From assembly GCA_029721515.1 (NCBI GenBank), contig CM056556.1:5518501-5582500 (forward strand): a DNA stretch of 64,000 bases, read 5' to 3'. Shown here one piece after another: positions 11,824 to 24,063 of the stretch. Within the stretch, counting starts at the first letter, position 1, and the number at the start of each line of letters is the position of its first letter. The translations under genes were made by a program, and so were the position numbers. This DNA comes from Synanceia verrucosa (taxonomy: Eukaryota; Chordata; Actinopteri; Perciformes; Synanceiidae). The notes beneath the pieces were generated by a model. The model worked only from the letters and a program-made list of their open reading frames with translations. It did no database searches and had not been told where the DNA came from.

Positions 11824-11859
<36 letters not shown>
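11237..11859. repeat. Microsatellite-rich stretch: (CT)n and (CA)n
   Basis: A ct run at 11237-11262, a short ca run near 11608-11620 and a longer ca run at 11825-11859. The open frames in this stretch (cysteine-valine repeats) are artefacts of the ca repeat. No gene is recognised between. Confidence 0.85.
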
Positions 11860-11861
<2 letters not shown>

Positions 11862-14130
11862 TGGCAGACACACTGCATGAAAAATGAAAAACACAAACAT
11901 ACATCTGCACTGGGAGAGCAGTGACAATAACAACTAAAATAAATCATCTGCCTCTCTTTGCTTTGATTCTTTGAGGTAAATATCTTTGTTTCCTCTGTTT
12001 TCAGCTGCGGAGCGCTCGCTTGGCGAGTTGTTTGGTACATTTAACAAAAGGGGTAGCATGGATTTTAGAAATAGCCTACTGTGGTCCTCATCAGTCCCAC
12101 TCTCACACCTTTGAACAAACACTGGAAATCTTAAATTTCCCAACATGCTGTGTCAAAGGCTTTTCCTCACTGCCAGGTAAATACCAAATCCATTTTTTTT
12201 ATAGAGGCTGCAGAATTTATTAATAATAGGACAGAAAATACTTATGAAATATAGAATATGTAGAATATAACATCCTCCCAGTACCAGAAATAATACTGAG
12301 GACGTGACCTCTGTGTCCTCACCAATAAGTATGGCCCCACATTTAACCCTTTAACAAACAGTTTTTGTTGTATTTTCATGCTTTCATGTATATTCTGACT
12401 CAGCGTCTCAAATTTACGCCTGGTATCATTGGAGACTTTGGGATAAGTTCTGTGAATTTGAACAGTGATGATGTTTGTTATTAATACTCAGTAATGATAA
12501 CAATCTGGCTGTTGGAGCGCGCAATAAAGCTGCAATTCAAAATGACTAAATGACAGAATCTAGCTGCAGTCACAAGCAGAGGGAAGCAGTTTGACTTAAG
12601 TAAAACACCTTTTTGACAAATTATTCCAACTGGCAGGTACACCTCTATTAAAAAAAAGTACAATCAAGGTAAGTGGACTCATAAGTCAAACCTGACAGCT
12701 GATTCAGCCTCATTCCTCACTGAAGGTCTACTGTCTTTGGGTCCACCCCCTCAGGCTTCAAATAGAATATGTGTGTAGTGTTTTCATTGATCTGCGTCCA
12801 TTCAAAGCAGCACCCAACATCCAGCTGAGGCTGATTGGAGCCATACAATAAGCTCCCAGCAGAACTGCAAGAACCAGGACGGACTATCTATCTGACAGCT
12901 GTCTAAGGCTCTTTTCCCCGCAATCAGGAATGAGGGGGAATTAATCTGACTTATTTAGTTATTCCCTTTGGCGACAGCTGGCTGGAGTTTTAATTGACAC
13001 TCCTGATGCTCCCAGTGTGTCTGGAAAAACAATGTGCTCATGGTCAGGACCCTCCCTCCATCATAGCAAAGAAACAAAACATCTCAGTCACAGCAGTATT
13101 TCCTGTTATATCCACATGAGTCAAAGGAGAGTGAAATATTGAGTGTCAAAGTGCTGAATGTGGCAGGGAGATGAGGTAAGAGGAAGCTCTGACTGAAAGT
13201 GATGACAGGATGGTAACGTGAGATAAAGTCACGAGGGCCCAGGATCTGCCTCATCAACCTTTCTCTGTCATACACACTAGCACAGATGACATCTTGATTA
13301 TCAACACATATAAGCTCACAATGACCTTAGAATGAAACACTCAGCAAGCCTGCAGCTTCCTCGTGTACATCACAGAGACAGATAATCAGCTCTACTGTTT
13401 ACATACTCTCCTATAGTCTTTTTGCAGCAGCTGCAGGGGCATTTCAAAGAGAAATTTCATCAACGCACGTATAAACTTACAATTCAGCCTAAGCTATACT
13501 ATATGAATAATTGAAATGTGCTGCATAGCGAATTGATTTTTTAGGGATACTGGAGATAAATTTGGATTCCCAGTGACACAAGGATTGTGTTACATGATTA
13601 CACTGCATCAAAACACCAGTGCAGGAATGGCAGTCATTCATGCTAAAGACAAAACACCATTCATATCACGTACATGGCTACGGTGAGCTAGAGCGACCAC
13701 ACAGTGCAGAGCTGGATGGATTAGTAATGAATCACCCAGGGAGGTGGACTGTTGCATCTCTCTCTGGTAACTCCCACATTGTCACGGGGACATGATACAA
13801 CACAAAGGAAATCAAGTTTTGAATAATAATAGACAGAGGGAGGAAAAGACACAGATAGAACAGCGCCGAAGAACCAACCTGTTGGCAAATGATCAGTTTT
13901 GATAACAGTCAACAACGCACATCAAGAGGCTCCATCACACATCCCTACCTTTTCACAGCCAGGAAAGAGCAGCAGCCATATGAACCGTGGGGGCTTTGCT
14001 CATGAATTGGCATTCACCTCATGTCGCACAGCCATGGAGGGGGAAAAGAGGGAGTAGAGGAGGGAGCAGAAGAGGGCTGGAACAGCCACTCACCCAGAGC
14101 CTTAAGTCTGGTTAGGATAAGTCCTCTTAC

Positions 14131-14245
14131 CTGGCTGAGCCCGTCTTCACATCACCATCTGCCGCCGTGCTCCCTCTGAGCCAAAGGACCAGCAGCCAAA
14201 ACACCAAGAACCACGGCAATCCCTTTACTGCTCCTCTGTCTGGGA
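14131..14245 (-). promoter_or_regulatory. Candidate 5' non-coding exon / promoter-proximal region of ptpn5
   Basis: On the minus strand the stretch ends in GGGCTCAGCCAG followed by GTAAGAGG, a near-perfect donor site, and is relatively GC-rich, preceded by a CCT repeat. Its position 5.0 kb upstream of the first ptpn5 coding exon and its orientation fit a 5' UTR exon. No transcript evidence is visible and strong donors occur by chance. Confidence 0.25.
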
Positions 14246-14273
14246 GGAGGAGGAGGAGGAGGAGGAGGAGGAG
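14242..14273. repeat. (AGG)n microsatellite
   Basis: About ten consecutive agg units, next to the candidate non-coding exon. Confidence 0.9.
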
Positions 14274-14855
14274 TGTGTTTGCATGTAAGACAGACTGGCA
14301 GTGATAGGCAGAGGATGATCGGATGGGCAGAATCTATGAATGTATGTGTGGAAGAGAAATGGAGATATAGATATGTGTTGAAAAAAAGTGTGATGTTTTT
14401 CTTTTGTTTGTATCCTGGAGGAGAGCGAGATCCACAGGCAGCAGCTTCGTCTAGGTATATGCAGCAAGAGGCTGTACGGTAGCCTTGGCAACAGAGCCAG
14501 AATGAGGGAGAGCGAGCGAGCGAGGGAGTGATGGAGCTGGAGAGAGAGAGGTGTGTGTTAATCACACATGAATCTGTTAACATGTTCACATTATGGGGTA
14601 CTCCTCTCCAAAAGATGGCTCCCATTACAGGACGAGGCTGGTCATATTTTGAATATTTGCATTATTGTCAACAAAACCGACAGCACATTTATCCTGTGTT
14701 CATCCTCTCATGTCATATCATGGTTGTTTGTCTGTGCCATAGTGTACATGTACCTCCTTTATGTTTATTTTGAGCTACACTCACACACCATTCTGCTGCT
14801 GTAAAGACGCTTCACACCAAATATCAAACATATAATAATAGTTACTAGGCTAGTT

Positions 14856-15235
14856 ATGAAGGGACTGATGAATGTACTGCATTGTATTGGCGGTCCAGGA
14901 CTTCTGTTTTTTATGTGTGGATCACTGTCACCTCCTCTGCTTAGTTGTAGGCTCTGCCACCCAACTCTCACCCTGTTCCTCAGTCTTCATCACCTCCCCC
15001 CCACTCATCATCACCCAGGTCTCCATCATCTTTGTCATCCTGGTGCTCTTACGAATCCTCTCATGGCGTATCTCCTCCCCCCGCTCTGTTGCTCTCCCTC
15101 TCCTTCCTTACGACCTCCTGTCACTTTTTGTCTCTCCCTCTTCAGCGTGTTGCTCTCTCTCTCTCTCTCTCTCTCTCCTTCCTGTCTTGCCATATGGTAG
15201 CCTTTCCCTGTCAGCTCTCTGAACTGAGCAGCTGA
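14856..15235. repeat. Pyrimidine-rich stretch ending in a (CT)n run
   Basis: Strong c/t bias on the plus strand from about 14920 to 15225, with ctctctctct at about 15151-15177. The long open frames here come from this bias (leucine/serine/proline runs), not from a gene. Confidence 0.7.
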
Positions 15236-15365
15236 AAACAGACACTATCTGATCAACACAAATAATGACAAACACAAACACTTTGTAGATTTTCTGTCTT
15301 CATATAGTAGCATTTCCAAAGTATGTTGTGTGAAGTTGACAATTTGAAGTTGACCAGTATCCAAA

Positions 15366-15597
15366 TACACTGACCAGACGGAACATTATGACCACCTGCC
15401 TAATATAGTGATGGTCTCCCTTCTTCTGCCCAAACAGCCCCAAACACAACAAACTGCTCTGCTCTGTGGTATCTGACACCTTTCTATCTTCAGCATTAAC
15501 ATTAACGTCTCTGGTCTGCTGGATCAGACCACCAGGACCAGCCTTCACTCTCCACCTTCATCACTGAGCTTTGGGAGCCCATGATCCTCTGTGGTCT
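15366..15597 (-). mobile_element. Tc1-like element, internally deleted copy, minus orientation
   Basis: Starts with tacactgaccagacggaac and attatgaccacctgcctaat, the terminal region of the same family as the relic at 2917-3340. It jumps to text matching the reverse complement of that family's transposase: gtatctgacacctttctatc, accaccaggaccagcc and gggagcccatgatcc. The middle is missing, so it is a non-autonomous remnant. Confidence 0.65.
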
Positions 15598-16953
15598 CTG
15601 TGATCTTTAGCTCATAACAATTGAAAATGTTGAATCTCGTCATAGTGAACGCTCTCTTTCTCTTTCTCTCACCCGTCTTTCCTCACTTTAGAGTTTTCTC
15701 CTCTCTGTCCACATATCTCCCCCACTCCCCCCTCGTCTTCCCTCACTCCAATCAGCTAAATGAACTCCTCTGTCCGTCCTCATCCCCTTTTAAAACAACC
15801 TCACCTCCACACGAACAAGCACACACAAGGTCACAGTGTAAACGGTGAGTGCAAAAGCATCAGCTAACCTAATTAATGATACAGGAAAAGAGGCTGATAT
15901 CCGGCGGCCTTGAGCTGTCCGGTTTTCTAGCAGCTGAACTGTTACATCACTTCCTCATTTTCTCTCACCATGCTGCACATTAAGACCACATATTTCTGAA
16001 GCCCTTTCACTGTAATGCAATAAACAAGAGTTGCATAGGGAGAGGTGATTGGCATTTACAGTTACTTCCTGTTATTTAGTAAATAAAATACAGTCCATAT
16101 GGAATAATGACAACATCCAAAAATCCCCAAATTTGTAAAAATAAGACTGAATTTTCTCGTAATGTTAGCCTGATGCTGCTGATGTTACTTGTACTATTTG
16201 TTGTTTGTGTGGTACATAACATGGCTACTTTTCTATTTTATTTTATTTTTCTATTCTTCATTTTCTTTATGTTATCTATCTATCTGAACTGATTAAAATT
16301 CAGGGAAGATGGAGGAGCAGCATTCCTCTGATAACAAACGGAGGCATCTAGTGGTCCCAGTGGTTCACTGCTGCTATCTTTATGAATGACTAGCATCCAG
16401 CTGAGTCTGTCTCATTACTACATACCTTTGGAGTGTTTAGCCAAGCCAGATCACGGTTTAGCTGCCTGTTAAACCGATGCCCATCTCAGATTTGACTGTG
16501 ACTCATCATATAACTTTCAGGTAAAGACGGCAGCTTGCAGCTATAAAACACAGTCTGACACAAACAGGAGCGCGAATCATGCTGCACATTTGCATTGGAG
16601 GGAATCAAGTTTGCTGTGAGGTGATCATCTGATAACCACAGGCTGCTGCAGTCAACTTGTTTTCTGATAGTTACACTGTGACAGCATTAGATCTGTGGGG
16701 AAATGGTATGTCCAAATGAAATGCAAAGGAGGCTTTAAAATGAAAGAGAGACAAAATCCATTAATTATTACTGATGCAATGGTAACACTGTACAGTAAAG
16801 TACATGAGCACCTGCAAAAAGAAATTACCTCAAAACTAATTAAAGCAGAACCTTTACTGATCTGATCATGATACTGTGAAAAAGATGTGTAATTCAGTTG
16901 CATTTGATATTTCTGAAATTTCTTCTAAAATTTCTGAAACTGTATATGTTTAC

Positions 16954-17129
16954 GGGCGGCACGGTGGTGCAGTGGTTAGCACTGTCGCCTCACAGCAAGA
17001 AGGTACTGGGTTCGAATCCCGGCCCGGGGCCTTTCTATGTAGAGTTTGCATGTTCTCCCCCGCGTCTGCGTGGGTTCTCTCCGGGTACTCTGGCTTCCTC
17101 CCACCATCCAAAAACATGCATGGGGATTG
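16954..17129 (+). repeat. tRNA-like dispersed repeat, 5' portion
   Basis: Begins gggcggcacggtggtgcagt, has a box-B-like ggttcgaatccc, and continues gcatgttctcccc and tgggttctctccgggtactc. This is the 5' part of a very common fish repeat. A more complete copy lies at 25200-25583. The 3' part with the ggatgg tail is missing here. Confidence 0.8.
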
Positions 17130-18923
17130 AACCTATTTTGGCCGTTTTTTAATACTTTTGATTTTGTCTCTATATACCACATAAAAAATGTTTAACATGC
17201 CCATGCTTGGTATTTTTTTTTCAGCACAACTTCATCAATATGAAGAGATAGTTATTATTTCACTATAACCTACTTCATTAACACATTGGGCTAAAAAATA
17301 CACAAAAATAATCAAATTCGAATTGAGAAAAAAAATTATTTAATTACAATAAAAACCACAAACATGCTCAATCAACTGTTTTAAAAAACTAAATATAGGT
17401 TACTAATATGAATATGTAAACGTAAAATTGAACTAAAGTAATACTATATACGAATATTTACAATAAAAAAATCTGATCATGCTGTGATGTGGAGGACCAG
17501 AAAACGCTAACCAATTGGAACAGATTGAGTTTCAGGTCTATTAAAACAGTCAGTGTGAGAAAAATAATGTGTTCTTTGAACATGAAAGCATGTAAACATA
17601 TTTAAGCAGTATGGGCCTGAAAATATCCCATTTAAATTCATGAAAATCCTCCAACTTTGTTTGAAATGCTTCTGAAAAGTGAAGTCAATGAGGAAGCGCA
17701 TTAAGTCTGCAGTCTTTCCAATATCCGGCGGATGGCGACTCCTTAGGTTGCCCAGAAAAAAAAAAAAATCAGATTGAAGTGAATTCTAAATAGGATGGTT
17801 TCAATCACTAGTTTAAAGTCTTATATGATCCCAGTATGATCTTAGTAGCTGCTGGTCAAGGTGACAAGAAAAGTGGAAAAAAAATTTAGTAAGCTATTAT
17901 TCCTTTATTCAGAGGTATTCAGTAACTTTGGCACTCATTAGCTATTCATCAGTTAGCAGTTAGCTCCTGCTTTAGCTGACTCCTCACCTTGTTACCATTA
18001 AAACCTTTAAAAGCAAATTAAGCTGGAGAAATATATATTTTTTTTTTTTTTACATTTTGCATGTTCTTGAACTGACATGACAGTGAATAATCAGAAAGAC
18101 CTCCTCCCATTTCCTGTGTTGTTATGTAAAATAGCACAGTTATGAAAGATCATCATTTTCTGACCCAGCACTGTTGTATTATACAGGCCAAACTAGAGCA
18201 AAGGGTGGTTACATGAGTGTGTGTGATAAAAAGGGTCCCAGTTTGCATTTGTTTACGTGTGAATGACTGAACGTGAGTCTATGTGCTTTCCACACCAGTA
18301 GCATGTATAGAAGGAGGAACATTTATTTCATAAATCACGTCATGAATGCATGTGGATTCAGATGTCTTCAATAGAGTGTGCAGAGATAACGTCTTTCCAG
18401 TGGATCTCCGCCTTCGCTGCAGGGCTTTGTCACAGCGACCTCACCGCACTGATGTGTGTTTTCAGCGAAGAACAATTCCCATCGAGGGACGAAACTTCTG
18501 ATGGGACAGTTTCAAACGGTACATTAGCATTCCCTGTTTACTCCAGTGTTGAAATCTAAACAACAAGCTCTGACAGTGAAGCTGTAAACACACATGTTCA
18601 TGGGTCAGAGCGGCAATTATGACCATTTGCTCCACATAAACAAACAAATGAAGAGATGGTTATGCAGATGGAGAGATGGAAAGCAGACATATCCTGCTCT
18701 GATAGTTACTGTGAATCATCACAACTTTTCCTAATGCAGATTTAAGGTAAAAAATGCAGGTAAAATCCCATTACTGTGACAGAACACTGTGATCCATGCC
18801 TCTGCAATGTGAAAAGCCTCTGTAGCTCCCTGGGTTTAGAGGACTTCGTGGAGCCTGTTTACTTTGTGAGATTGAGAAAAAATTTAAGTGGCAATGGGGT
18901 CAGAAGTGAGGCCACATTATACC
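17130..18923. other. AT-rich intergenic DNA
   Basis: No exon, RNA gene or clear mobile element seen. Poly(A)/poly(T) runs near 17758 and 18042. Short open frames show no family resemblance. Confidence 0.6.
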
Positions 18924-20261
18924 ATTATATAGACATTAAACCAGCAGATAGACATTAGACCAGAATGTAGACATTAGACTAGAATGTAGACATTAGACCA
19001 GTATATAGACATTAGACCGGAATGTAGACATTAGACCAGTATGTAGACATTAGACTAGAATGTAGACATTAGACCAGTATATAGACATTAGACCGGAATG
19101 TAGACATTAGACCAGTATGTAGACATTACACATTAGACCAGTATGTAGACATTAGACCAGTATGTAGACATTAGACCGGAATGTAGACATTAGACTAGTA
19201 TGTAGACATTAGACCAGAATGTAGACATTAGACCAGAATGTAGACATTAGACCAGTATGTAGACATTAGACCAGTATGTAGACATTAGACCAGAATTTAG
19301 ACATCAGACCAGTATATAGACATTAAACCAGCAGATAGACATTAGACCAGTATGTAGACATTAGACCAGCAGATAGACATTAGACCAGTATGTAGACATT
19401 AGACCAGTATGTAGACATTACACATTAGACCAGTATGTAGACATTAGACCGGAATGTAGACATTAGACCAGTATGTAGACATTACACATTAGACCAGTAT
19501 GCAGACATTAGACCGGAATGTAGACATTAGACCAGTATGTAGACATTAGACCAGTATGTAGACATTAGACCAGAATTTAGACATCAGACCAGTATATAGA
19601 CATTAAACCAGCAGATAGACATTAGACCAGTATGTAGACATTAGACCAGCAGATAGACATTAGACCAGTATGTAGACATTAGACCAGTATGTAGACATTA
19701 AACCAGCAGATAGACATTAGACCAGTATGTAGACATTAGACCAGTATGTAGACATTAGACCAGAATTTAGACATCAGACCAGTATATAGACATTAAACCA
19801 GCAGATAGACATTAGACCAGTATGTAGACATTAAACCAGCAGATAGACATTAGACCAGTATGTAGACATTAGACCAGTATGTAGACATTAGACCAGCAGA
19901 TAGACATTAGACCAGTATGTAGACATTAGACCAGTATGTAGACATTAGACCAGAATTTAGACATCAGACCAGTATATAGACATTAAACCAGCAGATAGAC
20001 ATTAGACCAGTATGTAGACATTAGACCAGCAGATAGACATTAGACCAGTATGTAGACATTAGACCAGTATGTAGACATTAGACCAGCAGATAGACATTAG
20101 ACCAGTATGTAGACATTAGACCAGTATATAGACATTAAACCAGCAGATAGACATTAGACCAGTATGTAGACATTAGACCAGTATGTAGACATTAGACCGG
20201 AATGTAGACATTAGACCAGTATGTAGACATTAGACCAGAATGTAGACATTAGACCAGTATG
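18924..20261. repeat. 19-bp minisatellite with 190-bp higher-order repeats
   Basis: About 70 tandem copies of a 19-bp unit, consensus agacattagaccagtatgt, with variants (agaatgt, agcagat, agtatat, agaattt). The marker variant cagaatttagacatcag occurs at 19291, 19571, 19761 and 19951. The last two intervals are exactly 190 bp (ten units). The first is 280 bp, explained by 14 units plus two 7-bp insertions (cacatta). No coding frame. Confidence 0.97.
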
Positions 20262-20894
20262 GTCATTGTCCCATTCACCATGTCTGAAAAGTATACATTT
20301 GACACACCATCAACACCATCAACAACCTAAAGTAGAAAAAACCATGACAGACAGGCATACATATAAACAGAGATAGTTGTGCAGAAAGTAAAGTTGAACC
20401 ATTTAAAGTATGAACATCTCTGTAGTACCAAACTCAGTACAACTGCTAACTGATGTCCAGAGATCAGCCAGTGACACTGATGTTATAAAGTCTTATTGCT
20501 GATGATATTTTTAATAACCCAAACAACCAAATCATACAATCACTTCTACTTATCGCACACATTCTTCAAGTGGAACATTTCTTTATCTCAGATAAACACC
20601 TCCAGTCTGACTCTGTGGCTGATTGCCAGTGTATATAACCATTTAGGAATTAGGAAATTCCTCCATTGTCTCCAGTATTTGGTCTGGAGCTAGAAATGCT
20701 TTGGTTTCCATCCTGCTGGTGATTTCAACATCCAAAAGATCATCTTTTTAGACTGATGTTTGAACTTGAACTGGGTCATTTACAGTTCTGTTTGAAGCTC
20801 TTCCCAGCCTGCTCTGATAAAATGTGCAATAAAATTTTATAGTCAATCATCATAAAGACAACATCTAATGTTGTTGAAAACCTAAAATTCTGTC

Positions 20895-21150
20895 TCTGAA
20901 AATTAGAATATTACATATGATCAATAAAAAAGGATTTTAAACAGAAATGTCAGGCTTCTGAAAAGTATGTTCATTTCTATGCACTCAATACTTGGTTGGG
21001 TCTTCTCTTGCATGAATTACTGCATCAGTGTGGTGTAGCATGGAGGCGATCAGCCTGTGGCACTGCTCAGGATGGTAGCATCTACATCAGGAAAGTTTAC
21101 TGGCTAATCAAGCACAGTATCACCATGGATTTTTATGTTTGATTTGCATT
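20895..21150 (-). mobile_element. Tc1-like relic (second family)
   Basis: Contains aaaattagaatatt, ctcaatacttggttgggtct, gcatgaattactgcatcag, gatcagcctgtggcactgct and then gctaatcaagcacag. These follow the reverse-complement order of a known fish Tc1-like element with a large internal gap. No open reading frame remains. Confidence 0.6.
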
Positions 21151-21549
21151 CTCTTCTTAAGAGTATGTCAGCGTCACACACCTCTATTTGTCAATATGAA
21201 CGGAGGATGGAGGCTCATCAAATACAGGAACGCAACAAACGAAACATTCATTTGCATTCTTATTTGCATTATGTGAGGAAATTGTAGAATTTCTTTGTGT
21301 CTGTGTTTGCACTTCACATTGTGGGCGTGGGAAATACAGACATGATGCACACCTATGTGTACACCTCTTCAAAATAAAAGCAGCCATGCAAATTTTATGT
21401 CTTGATAGTTATTTTACCTTACATAACTGGGCTAAAGGGAATTATTTCATGAGACAGAGTTATAAAAGGCGTCACCCTGAGCCTCATTGTACGATACTTT
21501 TATTCCATGGGGCTTTAATTTTGAAGGAGCGAAGGATGGTTGGGGAGAG

Positions 21550-21720
21550 ACTGTAATACTTTATTGTCATTCAGGTGCAGCGAGTGTAGACAGAATGAAA
21601 TTTCACCACGTGGCTCAAATATAAAGTAGTAGTTATAAATATATATGAATACATAGCAGCAGGAATGGAAAAAATATGGTGGCACTTAAAAATATGTAGC
21701 AGTAGTTACAAATTTTCAGC
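21550..21720. repeat. Interspersed repeat fragment ('actttattgtcattcagg')
   Basis: Phrase ctttattgtcattcaggtgc followed by agtgtagacagaatgaaatt, typical of dispersed fish repeat ends. Family not assigned. Confidence 0.4.
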
Positions 21721-21829
21721 ATCAAAGTTCAGTTTGCATAGCTTCATGTTCATCGTTCACTTTTAAAATAAAATGATCCAAGTTCACAGTCTTAAAAATG
21801 AACTAGGTTACATTCACGCCCAGCTGGTG

Positions 21830-22095
21830 AGGATGAAGCAAACAGAGATGATACAGGAAGTCAGGTTGAGACAGATACCAGTTCCTTGGACTGTGGGACA
21901 GACCTGGTGGTGAGCAGAGGTCCTGTTTGTGCGCCAAAAGCAAAACACATTTCTAAACCAAAACCAGAACGGGTACTGAGACCTAGGTCCACTGAGAAGA
22001 GACGGGTAAAACCAGTCCTGAGGCTCACCTATAATGAACCTGGCAAGGCCAATGAACAACCACAAAAGTTCACAGAGGCATTGTCATTAAGCTAG
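21830..22095 (+). pseudogene. Possible LTR-retrotransposon polyprotein tail relic
   Basis: The open frame from 21886 encodes a basic stretch (RRVKPVLRLTYNEPGK) that resembles the C-terminal tails of fish Ty3/gypsy-type polyproteins, a recollection rather than a search. A stop follows at 22093. It adjoins other retrotransposon relics, which supports the reading, but it is short and could be misassigned. Confidence 0.35.
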
Positions 22096-22498
22096 GTAAA
22101 AACTAGTTCATGTTAGTGCCTAAAATGTGTAGGACACTGTTCAAAGTTATAGTTAGGTGATTATTAGAATGTTTATGTCTGATGAGGACATCTAGACGGT
22201 TAGTAAGGGTTAAAAATTGAGAAATAAATAATTTGAGTAAGAAAAGAAAAAAAGAGCACTCATTTTATTTTAATATTTATATTTTTTTATTTTTGTTTAT
22301 TTTCTTATTTCCTGTAAGAGAGACGAGGAAGACGAGAAAAAAGGAGAAAGGGAGAGAGCAGCTGCATAGCGGCGAAAACGTTACGGCACTGTGGACAATT
22401 TGAGATCTAAGGACGCTAGTTGAGGAACATATGCGGGGACAAGCGGCTAGCAAATTTCAGAGGACTGCTCAGTCAACCCAGCACAGTGTGAGCGGTAG

Positions 22499-22740
22499 TT
22501 ACGAGGAATATTCTGGGTGATAAGCAGAGGACAAGTTATGTTTTATTTGTAGCTGTTTAAAAACTTGTGAAAACAACTTTGAGGTAAAATTTGAACCTCG
22601 GTCACTTTGGATTACCTTAGGGATGCCGAATACTGACATAAACTGAGTCAGAGCTTTAATTACAGACTTGGCAGTGATGGACCGCAAAGGGTAGAGTCTT
22701 TGACAAGAAGTACAGCTAAAAGCTAAAGTAGCTCATGATA
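22499..22740 (-). pseudogene. Ty3/gypsy-type integrase core fragment
   Basis: Minus-strand translation holds FGIPKVIQSDRGSNF and AYHPE, the hallmark of the retroviral-type integrase core (second catalytic Asp in QSDRG). The frame runs upstream through PLRSITAKSVIKALTQF. It ends at a stop right after the HPE motif, and nothing upstream on this strand continues into RNase H or reverse transcriptase, so this is an isolated fragment. Confidence 0.75.
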
Positions 22741-22963
22741 GCTTACCTGATGGCCTTCACGCCCGAGCAGCTCATCCAGCCACTCGCCAAGGGTAAGTCT
22801 GTTAGTCTGCTGTGTAACTGACCTGCATAAGAGGATCCGTGCTGGAGGTCCACCATGGACGCTATCGGGAGACCGGAAAAATCGTCTATGGCCATTACCG
22901 CCGTATGTTTGTCATTGTGGCATAAAGCCGCCATTGTGGTTTTCTCACTCCAAAGCACGCAAG

Positions 22964-23123
22964 TACACTGTATTGCCAAAAGTATTCACTCACCCATCCA
23001 AATGATCAGAATCAGGTGTTCCAATCACTTCCATGGCCACAGGTGTATAAAATCAAGCACCTAGGCATGCAGCCTGCTTTTACAAACATTTGTGAAAGAA
23101 TGGGTTGCTCTCAGGAGCTCAGT
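22964..23123 (+). mobile_element. Tc1-like element, 5' end only
   Basis: Starts tacactgtattgccaaaagt and runs to gctctcaggagctcagt. It is nearly identical to the first 160 bp of the longer element at 30704-31628, then breaks off into unrelated sequence. It lies between the two oppositely oriented gypsy relics. Confidence 0.85.
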
Positions 23124-23474
23124 AACAGTGGTAACAGCCTGAAGACTAGGGTTGAGTTAGATTACTTTAGTTTACTTCAGAGTTAATTTACTTTGCTCTT
23201 AGTTAGCGGGGATATTTGACTTCTTTGTGTGAGTTACACCTTTGTGTAACTGAGGTTGGTAAAGTTAAACTTACTTCAGATGATGTACATTGTTCATTCT
23301 TAATGAGAACGTGGCCTCTGTTGTGGAGGAGTTTGTGACGTCTCCTTCTGAGGAGTTGTTGGATCAGTGTACAAGAGACCAGCTCTTGAAAAAATACAGT
23401 AAAGAATAAATTGCTGGAGGACGGTATATTGATAACTGAAGAAGTGATGCCTCAGGTTTCACAAGCCTCAGGTT

Positions 23475-24063
23475 GTGATGCCTCAGGTTTCACAAGTGAT
23501 GCCTCAGGTTTCACAAGTTGAGTTGACCTTCGAACAACAAAAAGAACTGCTGTTGGAACATGAAAAAATTAAGCAAAACAAAGAGCTGGAAGTGGAGATA
23601 ATGAGACAAAAAACTGAAATGTTTAAACTGGAGATTGAGCAAAGTCGGCTTGCTTTAATAAAAGAAGGAACAATTCCAAGTGATGGAATAGTTCAAAATA
23701 CATCTGAATATGGCTTTGATGTTGGCCCCAGAATTCACAGAAAAGGATCCAGATCTCTTCTTCTCTTTGTTTGAGAGGGTTGCAGAGTCCAGAGGATGGT
23801 GGGATGAAGAACACACTGTTCTCCTCCAATGTGTGTTCACCGGTAAGGCACAAGAGGCCTATGCTTCTCTCTCACAATCAGAATGTGGCAAGTATGACAA
23901 AGTTAAAGAGGCTGTTTTAAGGGTTTATGAATTGGTTCCTGAAGCCTACAGACAGTGCTTTGTAAACATCACAAGACAAGATACACACTCTCATGTTGAG
24001 TTTGTTCGCATTCTTGAGACTCAATTGCATCAATGGTGTAGGTCAGCAAATGTTGAAACCTAG
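23475..24063 (+). pseudogene. Ty3/gypsy-type gag relic
   Basis: Two overlapping plus-strand frames. The first (23475-23774) is a charged, coiled-coil-like stretch rich in Glu/Lys/Gln. The second (23710-24063) holds FFSLFERVAESRGW, LLQCVFTGKAQEAYASL and YELVPEAYRQCF, which match the capsid-like region of gag in fish gypsy elements (SCAN-related fold). The frame change near 23710-23775 and the stop at 24061 show decay. It is on the opposite strand to the integrase fragment at 22499-22740, so the two are not one intact element. A short tandem repeat (gtgatgcctcaggtttcaca) occurs at 23444-23516. Confidence 0.75.

Larger units (their letters stand above)
9108..14130. other. Upstream region of ptpn5 without recognised coding exons
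   Basis: Apart from the repeats listed separately, this stretch contains no exon I can support. It probably holds the first intron(s) and 5' regulatory DNA of ptpn5, because the first recognised coding exon starts only seven bases before its ATG, which suggests that a non-coding exon lies upstream. Confidence 0.4.

Noticed and set aside
11562..12040. Overlapping minus frames up to 126 codons with cysteine-valine repeats
   Set aside because: Driven by the (CA)n run at 11825-11859; no family resemblance.
14152..14625. 157-codon minus frame with a proline run
   Set aside because: The proline run is the (AGG)n microsatellite and the rest has no recognisable domain.
18924..20261. CRISPR-like array
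   Set aside because: Units are directly adjacent 19-bp monomers without unique spacers, in a vertebrate genome; it is a minisatellite.
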